Assembly (NCBI RefSeq): GCF_001750105.1 | Contig: NZ_CP014143.1 | Location: 1,116,001 to 1,180,000 of the forward strand | Source of the DNA: Microbulbifer aggregans | GTDB lineage: Bacteria > Pseudomonadota > Gammaproteobacteria > Pseudomonadales > Cellvibrionaceae | DNA: 64,000 nucleotides | Direction: 5' to 3' | Shown here: piece by piece, positions 25,658 through 35,300 of the stretch | How the letters are laid out: the number at the start of each line of letters is the position of its first letter | How positions within the stretch are numbered: position 1 is the stretch's first letter | Translations under genes and position numbers: made by a program | The notes under the pieces: generated by a model | What the model was told of the DNA's origin: nothing | Databases searched by the model: none | The model's input: only the letters and a program-made list of their open reading frames with translations

Positions 25658-27358
25658 GTGAACCAGATAGAAAATTTCTCCACGATCTTATTTATGGCCG
25701 GTGCAGTACTGGTTGGCCTGATTGTCATTGGCACCATCTTCGCCCGCCTGTATACACGGGCCTCCAAGGAGCGCTCTTTTGTGCGTACGGGTATGGGAGG
25801 ACAGAAGGTCATCATGAACGGTGGTGCGCTGGTCCTGCCGGTGCTGCATGAAATCATCCCGGTGAACATGAATACCCTGCGTCTGGCGGTATCACGCAAG
25901 GAACACCAGGCGCTGATTACCAAGGATCGCATGCGGGTGGATGTACTGGCTGAATTTTACCTGCGGGTAAAGCCGGATACTGATGCGATTGCCAATGCTG
26001 CGCAGACCCTCGGTGTTCGCACGCTGGATCCCGAAGCGTTAAAAGAGATGATCGAGGGTAAGTTCGTTGATGCCCTGCGTTCCGTTGCTGCAGAAATGGA
26101 AATGGCCGAGCTGCATGAGCAGCGCAGCCAGTTTGTACAGAAAGTGCAGCAGGTGGTCTCAGAAGACCTGTTGAAGAATGGCCTGGAGCTTGAGTCTGTC
26201 TCCCTGACCGGCCTCGATCAGACGCATAAAGAGTTCTTTAACCAGGATAACGTATTTGATGCGGAAGGCCTGGCCAGCATGACCCGCTCTATTGAGGCGC
26301 GGCGCAAAGAAGTCAACGATGTCGAGCAGGAAACCATGGTGCAGATCGAGACTAAAAATCTCGAAGCAGAGCGCCAGAAGCTGGAGATCGAGAAAGAAAA
26401 GCGCTACGCCTATCTGGAGCAGCAGCGTGAACTGGAAAATCGCGAGGCAGCGCAGAAAGCGGATATCGCTCGCGAGCAGGCGGCGCAGGAGCGTGCAGCT
26501 CGGCAGGCGGAGATTGAGGCTCAGCGGGAGGTGGATCAGTCCCGTATCGGTGCAGAGCAGGCCACTCGCCTGCTTGAGATCGAAAAAGAGAAGCGGCTGC
26601 AGGAACAGGAAATCGAGCGCGAGCGCATCCTCGATGAACAGCGTATCTCCAAGCAGAAATCCGTCGAGATCGCCGAGCAGGAACGTGCGATTGCTGTTGC
26701 CGAAAAATCCAAGGAGCAGTCGGTTGCCGATCAGCATGCCAATGTTGCGCTGGCCGAAGCGGTGAAGGCTGAGGAACAGGTGCGTACGGCCAAGGATGTG
26801 GAAGTGGCGGAGCGGGACAAGCGAATTGAAATCATCGAGGCGCAGAAGGAAGCGGAGCGCCAGGCTACTGCCATCAAGGTGGCTGCAGAGGCTGAGAAAT
26901 CCGCTGCCGAAGATAAGGCCGAAGCCCTGCGATTGCAGGCAGCTGCGGAGGCGGAAGCCGTAAGGATAAAAGTCGATGCTGACCGGGAAAAATACGCAGT
27001 GGATGCTGAAGGCCAGCGACTGATGAATGAAGCTCTGAACAGCCTGAGTGATGCACAGATCGCGCTGAAGCAGGTCCTCAGCCTGCACGACAAATTGCCG
27101 CATATCATCCGCGAAAGTGTCAAACCGCTGGAGAGTATCGAGGGTATGAAGATCATCTCTGTCGAAGGCCTCAATGGTGTCGATGGACGAGTAGGTGGTG
27201 GCATCCTGGATACGGACGGCGAATCCAGAAGCCAGAGCCTCCCAGAAGCCCTGGTAGGCAGCGCACTAAAACATCGGGCCATGGCGCCTCTGGTGGACTC
27301 ACTCTTAAAGGAAGCTGGTGTGGGCGAGTTGGGGAAAGTGGCTGAAACGGAAAGCTGA
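25658..27358 (+). CDS. yqiK: Flotillin, YqiK-type
   Basis: A 566-residue flotillin that forms membrane scaffolds in ordered lipid domains. It has an N-terminal membrane helix (residues 6-28), an SPFH/PHB domain (about 30-210), a long Glu/Ala/Arg-rich coiled coil (about 215-460, rich in EIEKEKR-like heptads) and a C-terminal tail. The GTG start has AAGGA ten bases ahead. The order pspA-like, yqiJ-like, yqiK is a recurring membrane-maintenance module. Confidence 0.92.
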   Translation: MNQIENFSTILFMAGAVLVGLIVIGTIFARLYTRASKERSFVRTGMGGQKVIMNGGALVLPVLHEIIPVNMNTLRLAVSRKEHQALITKDRMRVDVLAEFYLRVKPDTDAIANAAQTLGVRTLDPEALKEMIEGKFVDALRSVAAEMEMAELHEQRSQFVQKVQQVVSEDLLKNGLELESVSLTGLDQTHKEFFNQDNVFDAEGLASMTRSIEARRKEVNDVEQETMVQIETKNLEAERQKLEIEKEKRYAYLEQQRELENREAAQKADIAREQAAQERAARQAEIEAQREVDQSRIGAEQATRLLEIEKEKRLQEQEIERERILDEQRISKQKSVEIAEQERAIAVAEKSKEQSVADQHANVALAEAVKAEEQVRTAKDVEVAERDKRIEIIEAQKEAERQATAIKVAAEAEKSAAEDKAEALRLQAAAEAEAVRIKVDADREKYAVDAEGQRLMNEALNSLSDAQIALKQVLSLHDKLPHIIRESVKPLESIEGMKIISVEGLNGVDGRVGGGILDTDGESRSQSLPEALVGSALKHRAMAPLVDSLLKEAGVGELGKVAETES

Positions 27359-27434
27359 TCCGCATTGCGGACTCAGCAGAGGTCGCGTCAGTCGGTCTGG
27401 CGCTGCCGTCACATTTCTTAAAAGGGCGTCAATA

Positions 27435-27842
27435 ATGAAGGGAATCATCAGGAAACTGATATTGAGCAGTGTTCTGTGGTTGCCAGGCTTGTCTCTGGCT
27501 GAGACGAGTCCGGCACTGCAATCGGTCATGGCATGGTTTGAAGCCGTGGACAGTGGAGCCTACGCCCAAAGCTGGGAGGAGTCGGCGCCGCTGTTTCGCC
27601 AGCAGGTATCCAAGGAAGACTGGCAGAAAGCATTGAAGGGTGTTCGCGAACCGCTGGGCGAGGTTCTCTCCCGTGAGGTGGCGTCCCTGAGCGAGCACAA
27701 TTCCCTGCCGGGTGCGCCTGATGGTCAGTACGTTGTGGTAAGGCTGGCCAGCAGTTTCGAGCACAAGGCGCGGGCGACTGAGACCGTGACTTTTGCCAGG
27801 GTTCAGGGCGATTGGCGTGCTGTGGGCTACTTTATCAAGTAG
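27435..27842 (+). CDS. DUF4019 exported protein
   Basis: A 135-residue protein with a cleavable signal peptide (residues 1-22, ending SLAE) and the DUF4019 fold: ALQSVMAWFEAVDSGAYAQSWEESAPLFR followed by a beta sheet; here the first 12 residues of that stretch are the most typical. It resembles NTF2-like periplasmic proteins. It lies 76 bp after the flotillin gene on the same strand, so it may be the last gene of that unit. Function unknown. Confidence 0.8.
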   Translation: MKGIIRKLILSSVLWLPGLSLAETSPALQSVMAWFEAVDSGAYAQSWEESAPLFRQQVSKEDWQKALKGVREPLGEVLSREVASLSEHNSLPGAPDGQYVVVRLASSFEHKARATETVTFARVQGDWRAVGYFIK

Positions 27843-27946
27843 CTGGCCTCGGTAAATGTCGGCTGTTGCGAGGCAAGAAAATGCCTGGTTAGAGTAAGGT
27901 TCCGGGCATTACCGGTGCGGACCAATAGACACGGGGTGGGCATGCC

Positions 27947-28906
27947 ATGGAATACAAGGACTACTACCAGATCCTCGGCCTGGAGCGGGATGCCAAGCAG
28001 GATGAGATCAAGCGCGCTTATCGCAAACTGGCGCGCAAGTATCACCCGGATGTTAGCAAGGAAGAGGCGGCTGAGGATCGTTTCAAGGAGGTGAGTGAAG
28101 CCTACGAGGTGCTCAAGGATCCGGAAAAGCGTGCCGCTTATGATCAGCTGGGTGCCGGTTATCACTCCGGAGAGGATTTCCGGCCGCCACCCAACTGGGA
28201 TTCCGGCTTTGAATTTCACGGTGGCGGCTACACCGAGGCCGACCCCGGGGCATTCAGTGATTTCTTTGAAAGTCTATTCGGCCGTGCAGGCGGTTTCGGA
28301 CACGGGTTTGGCGCTGGTACCCAGCGCCGCCAGTTTCACGCCCAGGGTGAGAACACTTACGCCAAGATCACCATTGACTTGGAGGACAGCTATCGCGGTG
28401 GGACACGCCAGATAGCGCTGAAACATTCCGTGCTCGGAGCGGATGGCCGGCCGGAGCTCAAAGAGCGCAAGCTCAATGTCAAAATTCCCAAGGGCATTAC
28501 CGAAGGGCAGCAGATTCGGCTCGCCGGTCAGGGTGAGCCGGGAATCGGTGAGGGCAAGCCCGGCGACCTTTACCTCGAAATCACCTTTTCGCCCCACCGC
28601 CTGTACCAGGCCGAGGGCACCACGGTTTACCTGAATCTGCCGCTGGCCCCATGGGAGGCCGCGCTGGGAGCCAAAGTGCAGGCACCAACGCCCGATGGGC
28701 CTGTGAACCTGACGATACCCCCCAACAGCAAAGATGGCAGCAAGCTGCGACTCAAGGGTCGCGGTATCCCTGCCAGGGAACCCGGTGACCTCTTCGTGGT
28801 GTTGAACGTGGTCGCACCGCCAGCCAATACCGAGGCGGAGCAGGAAGCCTACCGCCAGTTCAGCCAGGCGTTCACATTTGATCCGCGCAGCGGCATGGGA
28901 GGTTAA
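27947..28906 (+). CDS. cbpA: DnaJ-class co-chaperone CbpA
   Basis: A 319-residue Hsp40 co-chaperone. The J domain (residues 3-70) keeps the HPD tripeptide that stimulates DnaK (KYHPDVSKEE), then comes a Gly/Phe-rich region (about 75-120) and the two C-terminal substrate-binding beta domains. There is no cysteine-rich zinc domain, which separates CbpA from DnaJ. The modulator CbpM follows 2 bp after the stop, which confirms the call. CbpA also binds curved DNA and works in stationary phase. Confidence 0.95.
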   Translation: MEYKDYYQILGLERDAKQDEIKRAYRKLARKYHPDVSKEEAAEDRFKEVSEAYEVLKDPEKRAAYDQLGAGYHSGEDFRPPPNWDSGFEFHGGGYTEADPGAFSDFFESLFGRAGGFGHGFGAGTQRRQFHAQGENTYAKITIDLEDSYRGGTRQIALKHSVLGADGRPELKERKLNVKIPKGITEGQQIRLAGQGEPGIGEGKPGDLYLEITFSPHRLYQAEGTTVYLNLPLAPWEAALGAKVQAPTPDGPVNLTIPPNSKDGSKLRLKGRGIPAREPGDLFVVLNVVAPPANTEAEQEAYRQFSQAFTFDPRSGMGG

Positions 28907-28908
28907 GA

Positions 28909-29226
28909 ATGGCGAACAACAATCAGCGCGAGATCACGGGTCCCATCCTCGATGAAGAGAGTGAACTCACCCTGGCAGAGCTGTGCCGGGCCTGTGGCAT
29001 GCCGGCGGAGCAGGTCATTGCTTTGGTCGAGGAAGGTATCATCGAGCCTCGCGGCAGCCGCACGCGCTGGCGTTTCAGTGGTATTTGCGTGCGGCGTGTG
29101 CGCAAGGTGTACACGCTGGAACGGGATCTGGGTGTCAACCTGGCCGGTGCCGCCCTGGCCCTGGATTTATTGGAAGAAATCGAGCAGCTGCGCGCTCGCC
29201 TGCAGCGGCTCGAGCGGAAGCGCTGA
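28909..29226 (+). CDS. cbpM: Chaperone modulator CbpM
   Basis: A 105-residue MerR-like protein that binds the J domain of CbpA and blocks its co-chaperone and DNA-binding activities. The N-terminal part (LTLAELCRACGMPAEQVIALVEEGI) resembles the MerR helix-turn-helix without DNA-binding use; RWRFSGICVRRVRKV follows, then a C-terminal coiled coil. It starts 2 bp after cbpA, so the two are translated together. Confidence 0.93.
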   Translation: MANNNQREITGPILDEESELTLAELCRACGMPAEQVIALVEEGIIEPRGSRTRWRFSGICVRRVRKVYTLERDLGVNLAGAALALDLLEEIEQLRARLQRLERKR

Positions 29227-29257
29227 ACTCCCGCCCGCGCCGGCGATCTTCGTGCCT

Positions 29258-30247
29258 TCAGTTCGCTGCCGCGGCGCCGGTGATCTCGTGAATCAGGTAG
29301 GCGTTGTAGGCGACATAGGCCAGCAGTAATGCGGCGCCCTCGAAGCGGTTGATGCGTCCCTGGCGCCCGCGGAAACCGTAGGCAAATACAAACAGCGCGA
29401 TCGTGAGTCCAACCACCATCGGCCAGTCGCGGGTGATGACTTCTGTCGGCACATCGGACATGGGGGCGATGGCACCGGCGATTCCCACCACCGCCAGCAG
29501 GTTGAACATATTGGAGCCGACCACGTTGCCGATGGCGATATCGTGCTCTCCCTTCCTCGCGGCAATCACCGTCGCTGCGAGCTCTGGCAGGGAAGTCCCC
29601 AGGGCGACGATGGTCAGGCCGATGATCAGGTCGCTGACGCCCAGCGCTTCCGCCACATTCACCGCACCCCAGACCAGTAGTCGTGAACTCACCAGCAGCA
29701 GGGCCAGGCCGGCGACCAGCCAGAAGAGGGCGCGCCCGAGCGGCATGGCGTGTGCCTCGAGCTCGCTCTCAATCTCAGACTCGGCCACGTCGCCCTTGCC
29801 CCGCAGGGCGGAAATGATGGTCCAGACAATCAGCGCGAAAAAGCCGCCCAGCAGGACCAGCGACTCCCAGCGCGCCAGCTCGAAATTCCACAGAAAGGCC
29901 CCGGTCAGGCAGCTGATGGCCAGCAACAGGGGCAGCTCCTTGCGGACGATCTTCGAGTGGACGGCCATGGGCACGAAGACCGCGGTCAGGCCGAGAATCA
30001 GGCCAGTATTGGCGATATTGGAGCCATAGGCGTTGCCGATCGCGAGCCCCGGGCTGCCATCCAGTGCCGCAATGGCGGACACCACCATCTCCGGCGCCGA
30101 AGTGCCAAACCCGACGATCACCATGCCGATCAGCAGCGGCGGCATGCCCGCATGGTTGGCCGTGGCCGCCGCACCCTCCACAAAGCGATCGGCACTCCAG
30201 ACCAGCAGGGCAAAGCCGACGATGATGGCGGCAAGGGATAACAGCAT
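29258..30247 (-). CDS. Calcium/sodium exchanger, YrbG/CaxA-type
   Basis: A 329-residue inner-membrane exchanger of the Ca2+:cation antiporter superfamily. The start at ATG 30247 is chosen for its AAGGA six bases upstream; the frame extends further but only with non-hydrophobic residues. Two inverted halves are visible, each with the alpha-repeat motif: GFGTSAPEMVVS near residue 45 and ALGTSLPELAATV near 220, both with the key acidic residue. About ten membrane segments, with an acidic loop (VAESEIESELEAH) between the halves. It probably exports Ca2+ for Na+. It converges with cbpM. Confidence 0.92.
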   Translation of the reverse strand: MLLSLAAIIVGFALLVWSADRFVEGAAATANHAGMPPLLIGMVIVGFGTSAPEMVVSAIAALDGSPGLAIGNAYGSNIANTGLILGLTAVFVPMAVHSKIVRKELPLLLAISCLTGAFLWNFELARWESLVLLGGFFALIVWTIISALRGKGDVAESEIESELEAHAMPLGRALFWLVAGLALLLVSSRLLVWGAVNVAEALGVSDLIIGLTIVALGTSLPELAATVIAARKGEHDIAIGNVVGSNMFNLLAVVGIAGAIAPMSDVPTEVITRDWPMVVGLTIALFVFAYGFRGRQGRINRFEGAALLLAYVAYNAYLIHEITGAAAAN

Positions 30248-30467
30248 GAGAAGTCCTTGTTTGTTCTGGCGGTGGCTTGTGCCTGATGCAGGTGGGCTAT
30301 GTACGGGCATTCTAGCGGCTGCGGACAAAGGCCGGTACAGCCGGGGCTGGGATTGTACGGATTGTTAGCCCCCGCGGAAGCACCGGAGGCATGGAAGCGG
30401 GTAAATCCGGAATGGTTGGTCGCTGTTCTACAGTTTCAAGAGTCACGCCACTCGCCAGGGAGTAACC

Positions 30468-31319
30468 ATGAACAAGAAGCTGCTGCTCGGCGCCCTGATC
30501 GGCGCCGGAATTTCCATGTTAAACAAGAAAAAGCGCCAGCAGGCGAATCCGAGACTGGATACGCCACCACCGGATTTTTCCCGTGTTCCACCACCGAATC
30601 AGCGCGGTACGCAGGCTGACAGTGCCAGCCTCGACGACATTTTCGGCAAACTGCAGCCGGGTGGTGCGGCTGCTGCGCCTTCCGGAGGCGGTATGGGCGG
30701 TGCTGTACCCGGGGGAGCGATTGCCGCCGGCGGTATGGGTGTTTTTGCGGAAATCGCCCGACGGATCTTTGAGCAGATGCAGCAGTCCGGTGGACAAGCA
30801 CCGGGGGGCGCCCAGCCGGGTGGGCAGTCCGGCGGTGTCCTGGCCGATATCCTCGGCCAGATCTTCGCCCGTAACAACGGTAAATTCGCCCAGCCGGGCG
30901 GCGGTGCCAAGGCGCCGGAACCCTCTGGCCAGTGGGGTGCGGGTCTGTTCCAGTTTGCCGAGGCTGGTGATCAGGGTGATGAGCAGGCCGACCTGATGGT
31001 GCTGGCCATGGTTGCTGCCGCCCAGGCGGATGGCCTTATCGATGAGCGGGAACAGCAGAATATCGTCGCCGCTTTGCAGGACGAGCTCGACCCTTCAGAC
31101 CTCGATGAGCTGCGCCAGCTGCTGGTCCGGCCCGTGGATATGGAGTCAATCGTCAGCCGGGTCAACGACCCCGCCACTGCCTTCAATCTCTACCTGGTCT
31201 CTGCCATGACCATCAATGAGGACAACCCCGCCGAGAAGCAGTACATGGACACCCTGGCAGCCAAGCTGGGGATTTCCGAGCAGGCTGCCGAAATCATCGA
31301 GCGGCAGCTCCCTCACTAA
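30468..31319 (+). CDS. DUF533/TerB-like protein, YebE type
   Basis: A 283-residue protein with a short hydrophobic N-terminus (LLLGALIGAGISML, residues 4-18), a Gly/Pro/Gln-rich low-complexity middle (about 25-150) and a helical TerB-like C-terminal domain (about 165-280) typical of DUF533/YebE. In E. coli yebE belongs to the envelope-stress regulon; the biochemical role is not known. The C-terminal region has EDNPAEKQYMDTLAAKLGI. The gene is divergent from the exchanger and 249 bp before the CheR-like gene. Confidence 0.85.
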   Translation: MNKKLLLGALIGAGISMLNKKKRQQANPRLDTPPPDFSRVPPPNQRGTQADSASLDDIFGKLQPGGAAAAPSGGGMGGAVPGGAIAAGGMGVFAEIARRIFEQMQQSGGQAPGGAQPGGQSGGVLADILGQIFARNNGKFAQPGGGAKAPEPSGQWGAGLFQFAEAGDQGDEQADLMVLAMVAAAQADGLIDEREQQNIVAALQDELDPSDLDELRQLLVRPVDMESIVSRVNDPATAFNLYLVSAMTINEDNPAEKQYMDTLAAKLGISEQAAEIIERQLPH

Positions 31320-31568
31320 ATAATTGTCCGGCATTTCATTCAGCCAACCGGAAGAAATGCCGTCAGCGCCTATAATTTTTTGCGCTGTGGTAGGCGTGAG
31401 AACTGCGGCACCAGTCTGGCCCCGATTCCCGGAGTGCAACGCTCCGGGGCGGGAAGGTTGGCGTTGTAGGCGATTTCCAGAGAGGGAGATCGGGCAGAAC
31501 TTGCCGTCCATGCCCACCCGGTCCAAATAAGACGGATATTTCTCTTTTAATAACCTCGCGGAAGTTTC
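31320..31568 (+). promoter_or_regulatory. Intergenic leader before the methyltransferase-NRPS operon
   Basis: A perfect TATAAT (31371-31376) lacks a good -35 partner. About 50 bp further on, a 7-bp stem (CCCGGAG ... CTCCGGG, about 31428-31448) would lie in the leader. A 9-bp inverted repeat CGGCATTTC/GAAATGCCG near 31329-31362 with a long loop might end the DUF533 transcript but has no T-run directly after it. Overall this looks like the control region for the operon that starts at 31569. Confidence 0.4.
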
Positions 31569-32378
31569 ATGGAAGAGCCATCGCGCATCAAGACGTTCCT
31601 GCGTCACGTAAAGCACTGGTGGGTACTCAAGACCTCACCACGTCAAAACCGGGTTTACACCCAGTTCTACCGGTTCCCCAATCAGTACCGGGCACTGATC
31701 GACAAGATTGTGCCGCGCATCAGGTCTCAACGCGATGGGCCATTGCAGGTACTTGTTTTTGGCTGTTGCAGTGGTGCCGAGCCTATTTCCCTCGCGTCGA
31801 TATTGAAAAAACACTTTCCGGATCTGGATTTCCAGATTCGAGCGTTCGATATCGTTCCCGAGGTGATCGAGCGGGCCCGCAGCCCCCTCTATTCCGCCGA
31901 GGAGGTTTACCAGGGCCCCTTTGTCACAGATGAATTCGTCGCCGATACCTTCGACAAAACGGAGGAGGGTTATCGGGTCAAACCATCCCTGATGTCGCAT
32001 ATGACATTCGCCGTCGGCGACATGCTCGACAGGGTTTTTATCGAGAGCCTCGGCAAGGTTGACCTGGTCTTTGCACAGAATGTGCTGTTTCACCTGCCTC
32101 CCGCCAGCGCGCGGCGCGCGTTTGCCAACCTGAACCTGGCTCTGCGCCCCGGCTCCGCCCTGTTTATCAACGGCATGGATGTGGATATGCGGGTCAAGCT
32201 CACCAAGAAATTCTATCTCGACCCGCTGGAATACCTGATCGAGGAAATCCACAACGATGCCAGGGTTGACCGGGGTAACAGCTGGGCCGCGGCCTACTGG
32301 GGACGCAAACCCTTTAGTACCCGCTCCAGGGAGTGGATCAGAGAACACTGCACGATTTATAGCAAGGCACGAGTATGA
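31569..32378 (+). CDS. CheR-like SAM-dependent methyltransferase
   Basis: A 269-residue class I methyltransferase of the CheR type. The SAM-binding motif VLVFGCCSGAEPISLA lies near residues 62-77, the acidic loop is FDIVPEVIERAR with SPLYSAEEV (the CheR-like pattern after motif II), and the catalytic-region LVFAQNVLFHLPP lies near 166. CheR makes carboxyl methyl esters on chemoreceptor glutamates, but there is no chemotaxis gene here. Its stop overlaps the NRPS start (ATGA), so it is co-translated with the NRPS. It may methylate a carboxylate or hydroxyl of the NRPS product or of the polysaccharide; this is inference. Confidence 0.8.
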   Translation: MEEPSRIKTFLRHVKHWWVLKTSPRQNRVYTQFYRFPNQYRALIDKIVPRIRSQRDGPLQVLVFGCCSGAEPISLASILKKHFPDLDFQIRAFDIVPEVIERARSPLYSAEEVYQGPFVTDEFVADTFDKTEEGYRVKPSLMSHMTFAVGDMLDRVFIESLGKVDLVFAQNVLFHLPPASARRAFANLNLALRPGSALFINGMDVDMRVKLTKKFYLDPLEYLIEEIHNDARVDRGNSWAAAYWGRKPFSTRSREWIREHCTIYSKARV

Positions 32379-35300
32379 ATATCGTCGAGCATCTCTCCGC
32401 CAATTTTTCCCGTTTCACGTTGGGGGAAACGGAGCAGTCGATCGCGGAACGCTTTGAAAAGATTGCCCTGCTATATGGCGGGCGTTTGGCAATTACTGAT
32501 GCCAATTCATCCATTACTTATGGTGCGCTGAACCAGCTCGCCAATCGAATGGCGAGAAATATCCTTTCCGTAGCGCCGGCCGAAGAGCCGGTACGCATCG
32601 CGGTTTTCATGGAAAAGGGCATCCAGAATATTGCCGCCATTCTCGCCGTGCTGAAGTGCGGCCATGCTTACGTCCCCATCGACCCCGAGTTTCCGGAAGA
32701 GCGGAACCGTCATATCTACCGGGAGTCCGGGGCTGCCCTGCTGGTAACCAATACCAATAGCCGCGCAGCGGCAGCCAAACTGGCCGGGGACACTGCCCGC
32801 ATCCTGGATCTGGATGGGATCCCGGAGAGCACCAACAGCGATAACCTCGATGTCGATATCTCGCCGGATGCCCTTGCGTACATCATCTATACCTCCGGCT
32901 CCACTGGCAGACCCAAGGGGGTGGTGCAGAACCAGCGCAATGTGCTCCATGGCTGCATGCGTCGCACTAATCTGCAGAAGGTGATTCCCCAGGACCGGAT
33001 GACGCTTTTCTATTCCTGCAGTGTCATCGCCTCGGTGTACTGCATTTTTGGTGCGCTGCTGAACGGTGCATCTCTATTTCCCTATGATTTCCGCACCGAT
33101 GGGGTGGAGAAGCTCGCGAATTGGCTCCGCTCGCGCCGGATTACCATCTACCACTCGGTGGCCTCGGTCTTTCGTGAGTTTGCACGCTCATACCAGGGCG
33201 CGGATGATGTGTTTGATGTCCGCCTGGTGATCTTTGGTGGCGAGCGCGTGCTGACCAGCGATGTGGAATTAGCGCGCAAGGTCTTCTCCCGAAAAATCGC
33301 CTTTTACACGGGTCTCGGCTCTACCGAGACCGGCACCATGCGCTATTTCCCGATTGACGAAGATACGGAGATCGATGAGGAAGTGGTGCCGATCGGATAC
33401 CCGGTCGAAGGTATCGACGTGCTGCTCCTGGATGAAGAGGGCAATGAAGTAGCGGCGGGCGAGGTGGGCGAGATTGCTGTCCGCAGTCGCTATGTCGCCC
33501 TCGGCTACTGGAAAAATTCCGAGGCGAGCGAGAAGGCGTTCTACTCCGATCCCAAAGATCCCGACGTCCGTATCTACCGCACCGGCGACCTGGGCCAGAT
33601 GGAACAAGACGGCTTGCTGCGCCACCGCGGCCGCAAGGACTTCCAAGTAAAGATTCGCGGCTTCCGGGTTGAGGTGAGTGAGGTAGAGGCCAACCTGATC
33701 GATCATCCGGCGATCTCCGAGGCCGTGGTGGTGGCGCGTGACCTCCGTGGCGAGACCCAGCTGGTGGCGTACATTGTGCCCGCGGAAGGAGAGCTGGTAA
33801 CGGTACAGGGGCTTCGCAATTATCTTGCCGATCGGCTCACCTACTACATGATCCCCACAGTGGTGGTGTGTCTCGATCAGTTGCCCAAAACGCCGAATAA
33901 CAAGGTCGACCGCAACGCGCTACCCGAGCCGGACGAGAAAAATATCCTTGCAACCGAGACACGGGTGCCCCCCCAGGGGGCGACGGAATCGCAACTGGTG
34001 GAATTTGCTCGTGAAGTGCTGGACCGGGAAGATATCGGCACCAACCAGAACTTCTTTGACCTCGGCGGCCACTCTCTGCGTGCCATGCAGTTACTTGCCC
34101 GTATCCGCGAGCATTTTGCTGCGGACCTGTCGGTGCGGGCAATTTTTGAAGCGCGGGACTTCAAGGACCTGGCAACAGCGATTGATGCGGCACCACCACT
34201 GAGTGAGGATTCTCAGCCGGAATTCATTCATGCGCCGGAAACGGCTCGCCTGCCATTGTCATCGGCGCAAACCAGAATGTGGCTGGCAGACCAGCTTTAC
34301 GGCGGTGGAGCGGCTTACAACATCTCCAATACCGTTTACCTGGAGGGCGAGCTGAACCTGCCGGCACTGGAAGAGGCCATTGGCCAAATCGTGTCGCGGC
34401 ACAGTATTCTGCGCACCCGGTTCCCAAGCGATGAGGCGGGACCCCGCCAGGAAATTTTGCCCGCAGACGCATTCGAGCTGAACGTGATCGATCTGCGCGC
34501 GATGGCAAAAGCGGAGCGCGCAAAACGTGCGATGCAGATCTGTCGCCGTCTCCTGGAGGCGCGTCAGGATCTGGCTGATGGGCCACTATTCTGCAGTACT
34601 CTGGTACGAGTGGGCGAGCGGGCGGCCGTATTGGCGCTCGTTTTCAACCATATCATTTACGACAATATCTGGTCTTCGGCGATCTTCTTCAGAGAGTTGG
34701 CCCACCTCTACGGTGCGCTGAGCCAGGGCCATGCGGCCTCGCTGCCGCCGCTGGAATTCCAGTTTGTCGATTATGCCTATTGGGAGCAGAGCCAGGCGCA
34801 AAGCCCGAGTCAGGCAAAGCAGTTGGCATTCTGGCGCGATCAGCTGTCGGGCGCTCCGGAGACCCTGGACCTGCCGGCGGACCATCCCCCGCAGGGCAAA
34901 CCCGACTTCAGCGGCGGTATCGTACGCTTCAAGTTGCCGACTGCTCCTTGGGCTGCGGCCAGGACAGTGGCAAAGCAGGAGTCAGTCACCGGCTTCATGG
35001 TATTGCTTGCCGTCTGGCAGTTGCTACTGCATCGCTACTCCGGCCAGGACGACATCCTTGTCGGCACACCTACTGGTCGCCGTCCGCTGACCCAGACCGA
35101 GGACATGATCGGCCTGTTCATCAACACCCTGGTACTGCGCACCGACTTTTCCTCAGCGCCAGGCTTCCGTGAATTACTGGCGCAGGTGCGTGCGACCACC
35201 ATCGACGCCTTCTCCAATGACCAGGTTCCCTTCGAACGCGTAGTGGCAGATTTGAACCCGGATCGTCGCGGGGGAACAGCGCCGTTGTTCCAGCACCTGT

